NCBI GenBank assembly: GCA_023427575.1
Contig: JAEZAY010000196.1
Location: forward strand, 1-11,957
Length of the DNA: 11,957 nucleotides
Reading direction: 5' to 3'
Source of the DNA: Bacteroidota bacterium
GTDB taxonomy: Bacteria > Bacteroidota > Bacteroidia > Chitinophagales > Chitinophagaceae
Shown here: positions 1-6,323 of the stretch, piece after piece
Layout of the letters: the number at the start of each line of letters is the position of its first letter
Numbering within the stretch: the first letter of the stretch is position 1
Notes under the pieces: generated by a model
Told to the model about the DNA's origin: nothing
Seen by the model: only the letters and a program-made list of their open reading frames with translations
Database searches by the model: none
Program-made: the position numbers and the translations under genes

Positions 1-433
1 TAAAGCCGCTCTGGCTGCCCCAACCTGGCCCGATATAAATGGATCGATCATCCCCTCACGGATGTTTCATAAGGGTTATTTGCGCAGCCTGATTGAAAAC
101 AAGATCACGGTACATTTTTTCCATCGGAGCATTGCTTACCTGCTTCTGATAATCAGCATTTTTTATACGATTAAGCTATACCGGTATAAGGCCGGCTCAG
201 GAGCTTTCCGGAAAGCCAGAATTTACCCGATGATCCTGATTTCCGTTCAATTGCTTCTTGGGATATTTTCCGTTCTTACCGCCCGGGGAATCATTCCTAA
301 TCAATGGGGCATTTTTGAATGGATGGCACAGCTTCATCAGATCGTTGGGATGATATTGCTGCTCAGCTTCATTCATATTTATTATCTCTGTTCGGGAAAT
401 CCCGTTCTTCGTTCTTATCAGGAACCGCCATGA
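1..433 (+). CDS. ctaA: Heme A synthase, COX15/CtaA family (C-terminal part, 5' truncated by window)
   Basis: Heme A synthase is a membrane enzyme that oxidises the C8 methyl of heme O to give heme A for aa3/ba3-type terminal oxidases. The frame is open from base 2 with no start, so the first half of the protein lies outside the window; 143 residues remain. The visible part begins with the family's Thr-Trp-Pro...Asn-Gly...Ile-Pro segment (residues 8-18 of the fragment). An HFFHR segment follows at 38-42, and a second conserved histidine is in QLHQ (110-113). These match the two heme-ligand histidines of the C-terminal four-helix half. Hydrophobic helices lie at about 42-60, 75-95 and 113-131. 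The stop at 431-433 is followed by 124 non-coding bases and then the patatin-like gene on the same strand. No oxidase or heme O synthase gene is in view. The family call is firm; the upstream boundary is unknown. Confidence 0.87.
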   Translation, partial: KAALAAPTWPDINGSIIPSRMFHKGYLRSLIENKITVHFFHRSIAYLLLIISIFYTIKLYRYKAGSGAFRKARIYPMILISVQLLLGIFSVLTARGIIPNQWGIFEWMAQLHQIVGMILLLSFIHIYYLCSGNPVLRSYQEPP

Positions 434-483
434 CAATCTGGCGCTATCTGCTTCTCTGAGATAATTCCTATCCCTTTTCTTCG

Positions 484-521
484 TTCAGATATAAGGCCGC
501 GTGCATTTTATATCGCCTGAA
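484..521. repeat. Imperfect inverted repeat between ctaA and the patatin-like gene
   Basis: Bases 484-494 pair with 508-521: the outer TTCAG/CTGAA and inner ATATAA/TTATAT arms are separated on the right by three unpaired bases (CGC), around a 13-base loop. There is no T-run after it, so it is not a classical intrinsic terminator. It may be a weak terminator, an mRNA-stabilising hairpin for ctaA, or chance. No convincing promoter for the next gene was found in 434-557; TACATTAG at 529-536 is one mismatch from the Bacteroidota -7 element. Confidence 0.3.
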
Positions 522-557
522 CTTTAATTACATTAGCTGAAGCAGACCTTATAGGAA

Positions 558-2816
558 ATGAAAAAAATCGCCTCAGGTATCTATCACTCTTTTCCAGTGC
601 AACTGGTGCTGTTGCATTTACAGAAATTTCAGGTTCTGCTGATATTCTGGTTTATACTGTTTAGCACCATCAGCGGGAATTTTATGCATAGTTATGGAGC
701 CGATTCCCTTTTTCTCGCGCCCGAATACATGGGAAAAGTGGATGCCATCAGTAGCGCCATACTTGGAGTGGCCATTGGAATTTTTATAATGAGCTGGAAC
801 ATTACAACCTTTATCCTGTTCAGCCGGCATTTCCGTTTCCTGGCAACTACCTCCAATCCATTTTTGAAGTATTGCATCAACAATGCAGTGATCCCGCTGA
901 TATTCCTGATCTATTTTTTAATAAGAGCGATTTATTTTACGGGATCACGCGAACTGATGTCGGGCTGGGAAATCAGTTTGCTGGTTGCCGGCTTTACGGG
1001 CGGGCTTACCCTCCTGATCGCCATTTCTTTTCTGTACTTTTTCCGTGCCGATCGTTCCATTGTGCGCCGGCTCAGTCCGATGCTTGGCCCGCCCGGGGTA
1101 AGACCATTGCGCCGAAACCGGCATAAAGTAAGCGGCAGCAGACTGATAAGAGTAGAATACTATCTGAATGCCATTTTAAAAGTAAAAAAGCCCCGCGAAG
1201 TGGGACACTATAGTCCCGATTTTATCGAAACCATTTTCAACCGGCATCATTTCGCCGCGGTTGTATCTATTTTTATCGCCTTTCTTTTTTTGATCCTGAT
1301 CGGCTTTAACCTTGACTCACCCTTTTTTCAACTACCAGCCGCTGCCGGCATTACAATCTTTTTTGCAATCCTGATTGCCTTATCCGGCGCTTTCTCCTAT
1401 TTTCTTCAGAGTTGGAGTATGGTTGTTCTCATTGTACTGCTTATCGGTTTTAATCAATTGTATAAATACGGAGTAATAGACCCGAGTAATAAAGCCTATG
1501 GACTGAATTATAATGATCGGGAAAGCCGCCCATCCTATACAAGGGAAGCATTAATGGCATTAAGTTCCGAATCGAATACCCTGATGGACAAACGAAATAT
1601 GCTGGAGATCCTCAACCGCTGGAAAAAAAAGCAGGGGGTTGAGAAACCAAAACTTTTCCTCGTCAGTACATCGGGTGGCGGAAACAGAAGTGCAGCTTTC
1701 ACAATGAATGTTCTTCAAAAGCTAGACAGCCTGAGCGGCGGAACCCTTATGGATAAAACCTTTCTGATCACCGGGGCTTCCGGCGGAATGCTGGGCGCCA
1801 CTTATTTCCGGGAGCTATCAGCAAGAAGAGGCAATGAAATTAACCCCTCCAATCGCCAGTATGCTGAAGATATTTCAGAAGACCTGCTGAATCCCCTTTT
1901 CACTTCCTTTGTGGCCAGGGATCTTGCTTCCCCGGCACAGAAATTCAGGGTAGGAAATTATGAATATATCAAAGACAGGGGTTATTCATTCGAACAAAAG
2001 CTAAATGCCAATACCCGAGGATTGCTGAATAAACAATTGCGCGATTATGCCGAAGATGAGCGTTCTGCCAGAATTCCGCTGGTTATGTTCAATTCCGTTG
2101 TAACAAGAGACGGACGGAAGATGATCATCAGCACCCAGCCGGTTCGGTTTTTAATGCGGCCGGTTTTACATGAATCGGAATCTGTTCAGCCGGAGGCCGA
2201 TGCCATCGACTTCCAGTCGTTTTTTTCTAACCAGGATCCCATGAATCTGCGCATACTCACAGCCATGCGCATGAACGCAACTTTCCCCTATGTGCTTCCG
2301 AATGTATGGCTGCCTTCCAGTCCGGTTATAGATGTGATGGATGCCGGTTTACGTGATAATTACGGACCCGAGACCGCCATCCGATTTCTGCAGGTGTTTC
2401 GCGACTGGATTCTCGAAAATACCAGCGGGGTTGTTGTGATCCAGATCCGCGACCGGAAAGAAGGCGGCTGGGAGCATCCCTTCACTTCTGAAAATATTTC
2501 TGAAATTTTTACCAGGCCCATGCTGCTGCTTCAGTACAACTGGTATAAAATGCAGGAGTACAGTCAGAACGACCTGTTCAGCTTTGCCGATGATTACCTT
2601 AACGGTACACTAACAAGGATCAACTTTCAATATATCCCGGAAAAAAAAGATGAAGGAGCCGCGCTGAACTTTCATCTTACCAAAAGTGAAAAAATAAATA
2701 TTGCCAAAGCACTGGAAAGCGAAATTAACAACGCCTCCTTTCTGGAGTTTAAAAAAATGATTCTGCCTTCACAGGCTCCGGCTGCATTAGCAGGAAGGCC
2801 TTCGGGCGAATATTAA
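558..2816 (+). CDS. Patatin-like phospholipase with N-terminal multi-helix membrane domain
   Basis: Patatin-like enzymes are Ser-Asp dyad lipid acyl hydrolases. All the landmarks are present in the C-terminal half: the glycine-rich oxyanion loop SGGGNR (372-377), the nucleophile elbow GASGG with Ser408, and the second catalytic element Asp595 in a DAG tripeptide (family consensus DGG or DGA). The N-terminal ~300 residues hold about seven hydrophobic segments (near 25-40, 62-90, 110-130, 138-162, 232-252, 258-280, 284-300), with a basic loop at 165-212. The hydrolase domain is therefore probably tethered to the inner membrane, most likely facing the cytoplasm. At 752 residues it is much longer than soluble bacterial patatins. 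ATG 558 (MKKIASG) is the first in-frame start; an AGGA lies one base before it, too close to be a good ribosome site. The 3' end overlaps the convergent lipid-kinase gene by 68 bases. Family call firm; substrate unknown. Confidence 0.87.
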   Translation: MKKIASGIYHSFPVQLVLLHLQKFQVLLIFWFILFSTISGNFMHSYGADSLFLAPEYMGKVDAISSAILGVAIGIFIMSWNITTFILFSRHFRFLATTSNPFLKYCINNAVIPLIFLIYFLIRAIYFTGSRELMSGWEISLLVAGFTGGLTLLIAISFLYFFRADRSIVRRLSPMLGPPGVRPLRRNRHKVSGSRLIRVEYYLNAILKVKKPREVGHYSPDFIETIFNRHHFAAVVSIFIAFLFLILIGFNLDSPFFQLPAAAGITIFFAILIALSGAFSYFLQSWSMVVLIVLLIGFNQLYKYGVIDPSNKAYGLNYNDRESRPSYTREALMALSSESNTLMDKRNMLEILNRWKKKQGVEKPKLFLVSTSGGGNRSAAFTMNVLQKLDSLSGGTLMDKTFLITGASGGMLGATYFRELSARRGNEINPSNRQYAEDISEDLLNPLFTSFVARDLASPAQKFRVGNYEYIKDRGYSFEQKLNANTRGLLNKQLRDYAEDERSARIPLVMFNSVVTRDGRKMIISTQPVRFLMRPVLHESESVQPEADAIDFQSFFSNQDPMNLRILTAMRMNATFPYVLPNVWLPSSPVIDVMDAGLRDNYGPETAIRFLQVFRDWILENTSGVVVIQIRDRKEGGWEHPFTSENISEIFTRPMLLLQYNWYKMQEYSQNDLFSFADDYLNGTLTRINFQYIPEKKDEGAALNFHLTKSEKINIAKALESEINNASFLEFKKMILPSQAPAALAGRPSGEY

Positions 2817-3678
2817 TGATGAGTTCCGCCGCTGATTCCTGAGGCTCACCATCAATATGAACAGGAGCGAGATCGTGGTTTTTGATCACCAGGGAATCGG
2901 CCTGGAAATAGATTATATTCCTTTTTTCAATATGGTCGGTAATATCGTGCAGTGTGTTGATACCCGTTAGTTGGCCAAGTATGGAAAAGGGAAGCATCAG
3001 CTTGTTCATGTTATTTACCACAACAATGTCCAGCAGTCCATCATACAGGCTCGCCTGGGGCGCGATGATAAAATTGTTTCCAAACTGGTTTCCGTTGGCT
3101 ATGCTTATAAAAAACGCCGCTGTTTTAAACGAGTTTTCCTTGTTCTGCACGGTGAAAGAAAAGGGTTTGGCCTTAAAATAGTTGATTGCCGAAAGTTTTA
3201 TGTAGGTCTGTAGTCCCCGGGTACGCGCAACCGAAAAATCGTGAGCTACCTGAGCATCAAATCCGATTCCGCAAAGCATGCATGAAAACTTTCCATTAAT
3301 ATAAAACCCGTCTACCGGAGATGCATACCCGTGGAAAATAATCTCCAGTGCCTTTGAGGCCGAAACCGGAATTTTTGCCGCCAGCGCCAGGCCGTTCCCG
3401 GAGCCAAGCGGTATTATTCCAATTCGAATATTGGTATTGAGCAGCGCTCCTGTTACCGCGCTCACCGATCCATCGCCGCCGCAGATCACCACATCGGTAA
3501 TCTCTTCGCTGCTAATTTTCCGTTTCAGTTCCGAATAATCACCAGCCGCGTTTGTATAACCGATTTCATATGGAATACCTTTTGCCTGCGTTCGGGAGCG
3601 GATCGTTCTTAGAACTGCCTGTTTTTCGCTGGTTCCCGAAATCGGGTTGATCAGATATATGATTTTTCGTTGCTGCAT
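2749..3678 (-). CDS. Diacylglycerol kinase family lipid kinase (DagK/YegS/BmrU-like)
   Basis: This is an ATP-dependent lipid kinase of the DAGK catalytic-domain superfamily, expected to phosphorylate diacylglycerol or a related lipid at the inner membrane. The 309 residues follow the family plan. They open with a beta strand and NPISG loop (11-15), then the nucleotide-binding GGDGS (67-71) and the PLGSGNGLA segment (90-98). GIGFDAQVA (137-145) and a DGLLDI strand (213-218) follow, and HIDGEP lies near the C terminus (274-279). No transmembrane helix is seen, as usual for this soluble, membrane-associating family. ATG 3678 gives MQQRKIIYLINP, matching the normal family N terminus. The gene is the last of a minus-strand trio, 78 bases after the FabH-like gene. 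An exact -7 element in that gap suggests it can also be transcribed separately. Its last 22 codons overlap the patatin gene on the opposite strand. The lipid substrate (DAG, sphingoid base or other) cannot be told from sequence. Confidence 0.9.
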   Translation of the reverse strand: MQQRKIIYLINPISGTSEKQAVLRTIRSRTQAKGIPYEIGYTNAAGDYSELKRKISSEEITDVVICGGDGSVSAVTGALLNTNIRIGIIPLGSGNGLALAAKIPVSASKALEIIFHGYASPVDGFYINGKFSCMLCGIGFDAQVAHDFSVARTRGLQTYIKLSAINYFKAKPFSFTVQNKENSFKTAAFFISIANGNQFGNNFIIAPQASLYDGLLDIVVVNNMNKLMLPFSILGQLTGINTLHDITDHIEKRNIIYFQADSLVIKNHDLAPVHIDGEPQESAAELIINIRPKAFLLMQPEPVKAESFF

Positions 3679-3710
3679 GGATGGAATCTGCCTCTGTTAT
3701 AAGTCGGGCA

Positions 3711-3718
3711 CAAAGGTA
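3711..3718 (-). promoter_or_regulatory. Candidate -7 promoter element upstream of the lipid kinase
   Basis: On the minus strand this reads TACCTTTG, an exact match to the Bacteroidota -7 consensus TAnnTTTG, 32 bases before the kinase ATG (3678). No good TTTG -33 box is visible at the usual spacing, so this would be a partial promoter. It lies in the 78-base gap after the FabH-like gene and could give the kinase its own transcript in addition to read-through. Confidence 0.45.
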
Positions 3719-3756
3719 GAGGAAGCATTCAGAACCCGGCCATCCTAAAACCAGCA

Positions 3757-4806
3757 CTACATTTTCAGCAGGGCACTGCCCCAGGTAAAGCCGCTTCCAA
3801 ATGCAGCCAGGCAAATAAGATCGCCTTTCATTATAAGACCCTTTTCCCAGGCCTCGCAAAATGCAATGGGTATGGAAGCCGCCGTTGTATTGCCATAACG
3901 CTGGATATTGTTGTACACCTGCTCATCGCGCAGATTCAGCCTTTGCTGTACAAACTGGCTGATCCGCAGGTTTGCCTGATGGGGAATCAGCATTTTCAGA
4001 TTTTCGGGACTATAGCCATTGGTTTGCAATGCCTCCATAATTACTTCCGGAAATTTTACCACTGCCTTTTTAAAAACCGCCTGACCGTCCATGTATGGAA
4101 AATTCTGCGCCTTCTCAATCATCTCATGGCTCATAAATAATTTTCCGATCTCGGCATCATCAAAATCGGCCAGTGGATGATCAGTCCAATGGTTCGCATG
4201 AGTGCCGGGGTTATACATGGCCAGCAGTTCCGCGTTTTCGCCATCACAGTGCAAATGGGTGCTTAAAATGCAACTGTTTTCATCTTCGGATGGTTGAAGC
4301 AGAACGGCGCCGGCTCCATCACCGAATATGGCCGAAATATTACGGCCACGGGTACTGAAATCAAGTCCGAACGAATGTTTTTCGCTACCAATGATCAGGA
4401 TATTCCTGTACATGCCCGAACGAATGAACTGGTCGCCGATGCTGAGAGCATAAATAAATCCACTGCACTGATTCCTGACATCCAGTGCTCCCACCTCTTT
4501 CATCTTCAGCGCTCTTTGCACCAGCACCCCGCATCCCGGGAAATAATAATCAGGGCTTAAAGTGGCAAAAATGATGAAATCGACTTCTTCTGCGCTGCTT
4601 CCTGCATTTTTCAATGCCGCTTTTGCCGCTTCAATGCCCATGGTAGCTGTGGTTTCTCCGGTACGATCGGCATAACGCCTTTCTTCAATGCCGGTTCTTT
4701 CGCGGATCCATTCGTCGCTGGTATCCATATAGCGGGTAAGATCCTGATTGGTAACAATGTTCTCCGGAAGGTATTTCCCGATCCCTGCAATTCGTGATCT
4801 TTTCAT
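3757..4806 (-). CDS. fabH: 3-oxoacyl-ACP synthase III (FabH-type ketoacyl synthase)
   Basis: FabH-type enzymes condense an acyl-CoA starter with malonyl-ACP to begin fatty acid, or specialised acyl chain, synthesis. The full thiolase-fold triad is visible: Cys114 in NQCSG, His276 in IPHQAN, and Asn306 in YGNTTAASIP. The N-terminal TSDEWIRERTGI segment (29-40) and the GDGAGAVLL strand (162-170) are also typical. At 349 residues it is about 30 longer than E. coli FabH. The extra length sits between roughly 195 and 235, including a His/Asp-rich stretch near 203-216. ATG 4806 (MKRSRIAGIGKYLPE) fits the family start. It follows the hydrolase gene by 24 bases on the same strand, so the two are probably cotranscribed. 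The plsX, rpmF or acc genes that often sit with the main fabH are absent, so this may be an accessory paralogue. The symbol denotes the family, not proven primary function. Confidence 0.9.
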   Translation of the reverse strand: MKRSRIAGIGKYLPENIVTNQDLTRYMDTSDEWIRERTGIEERRYADRTGETTATMGIEAAKAALKNAGSSAEEVDFIIFATLSPDYYFPGCGVLVQRALKMKEVGALDVRNQCSGFIYALSIGDQFIRSGMYRNILIIGSEKHSFGLDFSTRGRNISAIFGDGAGAVLLQPSEDENSCILSTHLHCDGENAELLAMYNPGTHANHWTDHPLADFDDAEIGKLFMSHEMIEKAQNFPYMDGQAVFKKAVVKFPEVIMEALQTNGYSPENLKMLIPHQANLRISQFVQQRLNLRDEQVYNNIQRYGNTTAASIPIAFCEAWEKGLIMKGDLICLAAFGSGFTWGSALLKM

Positions 4807-4830
4807 ATTTCTGAGTTTTCTGGGTGGAAT

Positions 4831-5823
4831 TTACAAGCCAAGGGAGACTAAAAATTCCGCCATTTTTTCTTCCACGGTTTGAATGTCTTTTGATTTAATA
4901 TAAGATCCGATTACATGATGGCCGGCTGTAGGAATGGCAATTGCCTTTTTTAAATGCGGGGCGGTTCCCAATTGATTGAACATGTTCAGCATGGCAGACA
5001 CTTTAACCACATTATCCTGATGCAGTTCATCCCTGTAATAATATAACATCAGCAACGGCTGGGTTACCCGGCGATACGTGTCTTCCGTCATCGCCGTTTC
5101 CAACATTTCCTGCAATTGCACGGCCGCTTCAAGCCGGTATGGATAATTCCAGTATTGTTTGTGCAGGGCCGAGGTATCAGATGAATAGATGTATTTAGAT
5201 CCGGTAACCGAGCGGGCAATATGCAGGCCCCAGGGGGTATTCAATAACCACGCATTCGGATCGTTGATTTCAATATTGGGAGATAGCAGGATCAGGCCCG
5301 CAATATCGCGCTGCGAAGCGGCAAGCATCAGGGCCAGGGTGCCTCCGGTGGAAGTGCCGATCAGTATTACGCGTTTACCGATCTGGCGCCCGATGGCAAA
5401 GGCTTCTTTTGCAGAGCTCCAGTATTTGTCGGGGTTGAGGTTGATCAGTTGGTCTGTAGTATCAATTCCATGTTCGGCCAGGCGGCTCAGATAAAGATTG
5501 CATCCGAATTTTTTTGCCAGGTTGCGGTGAATGGGTTCTCCTTCCGCTTGCGAAGCGGAAAAGCCATGCAGGTAAACAATTGAAAACTCCGTTTGCTGCC
5601 GAATTGAATCATTGGCCCAGATGATCCGGGCTTCATTGTCTTTTTTGATACGATGCATATTTTCCTTGTTGCGGATCGCTTCCTCCAGTTGGGGCAGACT
5701 GGTATTGAATACCGGGATCGATGGATCATAGCCTGAGCTGGCGGGCCGGGGGCCAATCAGATATATAATTAAAATAGCAAGAGGAAGAAAAATTAGCCAG
5801 CGTTTTCGGCCTTTGGCAAGCAT
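4831..5823 (-). CDS. Alpha/beta hydrolase (esterase/lipase-like), N-terminally membrane anchored
   Basis: This is a serine hydrolase of the alpha/beta fold. The oxyanion-side HGFSAS is at 86-91, the nucleophile elbow GTSTGG at 156-161 (Ser158), the likely acid Asp270 in HQDNVV, and the likely catalytic histidine at 303 in GHHVIG. The arrangement resembles carboxylesterases and monoacylglycerol lipases of the Est30 type. The first 25 residues are three to four basic residues followed by a hydrophobic helix (about 9-24) and then GPRP, with no clear cleavage site. This suggests a signal anchor with the enzyme outside the inner membrane. Residues 25-80 form a linker before the core. ATG 5823 is the only start giving this anchor. 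It is the first gene of the minus-strand trio and is divergent from the DUF2905 gene with only 38 bases between the two starts. No convincing promoter was found there. Acyl substrate unknown. Confidence 0.85.
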   Translation of the reverse strand: MLAKGRKRWLIFLPLAILIIYLIGPRPASSGYDPSIPVFNTSLPQLEEAIRNKENMHRIKKDNEARIIWANDSIRQQTEFSIVYLHGFSASQAEGEPIHRNLAKKFGCNLYLSRLAEHGIDTTDQLINLNPDKYWSSAKEAFAIGRQIGKRVILIGTSTGGTLALMLAASQRDIAGLILLSPNIEINDPNAWLLNTPWGLHIARSVTGSKYIYSSDTSALHKQYWNYPYRLEAAVQLQEMLETAMTEDTYRRVTQPLLMLYYYRDELHQDNVVKVSAMLNMFNQLGTAPHLKKAIAIPTAGHHVIGSYIKSKDIQTVEEKMAEFLVSLGL

Positions 5824-5861
5824 TTGAACGTTAATTTAGGGTTGTAAACAGCGATTTCGTT

Positions 5862-6086
5862 ATGAATCAGGATACCGGAAAGTATATATTATTTACGGGT
5901 CTGGCAATAATCATTATTGGCCTGATCATATATTTTTTCCATAACAAATTGCACTGGATAGGTAAGCTGCCTGGCGATATCCGGGTTGAAAGAGCGAACT
6001 TCCGTTTTTACTTTCCCATCACCACCATGATCCTGTTCAGTATCATCGCTTCGGTCATCATTGCACTCATCCGCCGGATATTTTAA
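5862..6086 (+). CDS. DUF2905 family small membrane protein
   Basis: The 74-residue protein matches the DUF2905 pattern: a first transmembrane helix (about 7-26), a short loop carrying LHWIGKLPGDIRVER (31-45), a FRFYFPITT segment (47-55), and a second helix (about 53-70) ending in basic residues (RRIF). The GxLPGDI...FYFPi.T core is the family signature. Its function is not established. It starts 38 bases from the divergent hydrolase gene. A -7-like TAGGGTTG (5837-5844) carries one mismatch, so its promoter is unclear. Downstream lies the 237-base AT-rich region before typA. No Shine-Dalgarno site is evident. Confidence 0.85.
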   Translation: MNQDTGKYILFTGLAIIIIGLIIYFFHNKLHWIGKLPGDIRVERANFRFYFPITTMILFSIIASVIIALIRRIF

Positions 6087-6094
6087 CAAAAAAC

Positions 6095-6187
6095 CAATTC
6101 CGGGTCGAAAAAAAATCATTAACCATAAATATCTAATAATCTACAGATTATATAAAAAATATTTATTTAGCCGGAATTGTTTCGACC
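6095..6187. repeat. Interleaved inverted repeats flanking a 60-bp AT-rich core
   Basis: A 9-bp arm (CAATTCCGG, 6095-6103) pairs with 6171-6179, and an abutting 8-bp arm (GGTCGAAA, 6103-6110) pairs with 6180-6187. The order is A B ... A' B', so both pairings together would form a pseudoknot-like topology or be mutually exclusive. The core 6111-6170 has only 8 G/C bases in 60. It contains two further nested arms: 6125-6132 with 6159-6166 (8 bp) and 6136-6142 with 6145-6151 (7 bp, 2-base centre). It lies between the DUF2905 stop and the typA promoter. It could be a regulator-binding site, a 3' UTR fold or a small mobile remnant. Confidence 0.5.
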
Positions 6188-6216
6188 ATTTCAAATGCTA
6201 ATTGTGCCCCAACTTC

Positions 6217-6246
6217 TTGTAAGCCACTCATTTTGACGTACATTTG
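6217..6246 (+). promoter_or_regulatory. Bacteroidota-type promoter of typA
   Basis: TTG at 6217-6219 (-33 box) is followed by a 19-base spacer and then TACATTTG at 6239-6246, an exact match to the -7 consensus TAnnTTTG. Transcription would start near 6253, giving a leader of about 70 bases to the typA ATG at 6324. The spacing is within the range described for Bacteroides primary sigma factor promoters. Confidence 0.7.
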
Positions 6247-6309
6247 CGCCCCGTTAAGCTGGTCTGACCCTTGCATACCATCATTAGCAATTCATAATAA
6301 AAATATTTC

Positions 6310-6314
6310 AAGGA
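6310..6314 (+). promoter_or_regulatory. Ribosome binding site of typA
   Basis: AAGGA lies nine bases before ATG 6324, a reasonable Shine-Dalgarno site. It is clearer than those of most genes in this window and supports the chosen start. Confidence 0.55.
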
Positions 6315-6323
6315 ACTCGGTTT

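Noticed and set aside
434..557. Small gene or promoter between ctaA and the patatin-like gene
   Set aside because: No open frame of useful length with a start was seen, and the best -7-like match (TACATTAG) carries a mismatch without a -33 box at proper spacing.
3566..3859. 97-codon minus-strand frame spanning the lipid-kinase/FabH junction
   Set aside because: It overlaps two well-supported genes in another frame and shows no domain or ribosome site.
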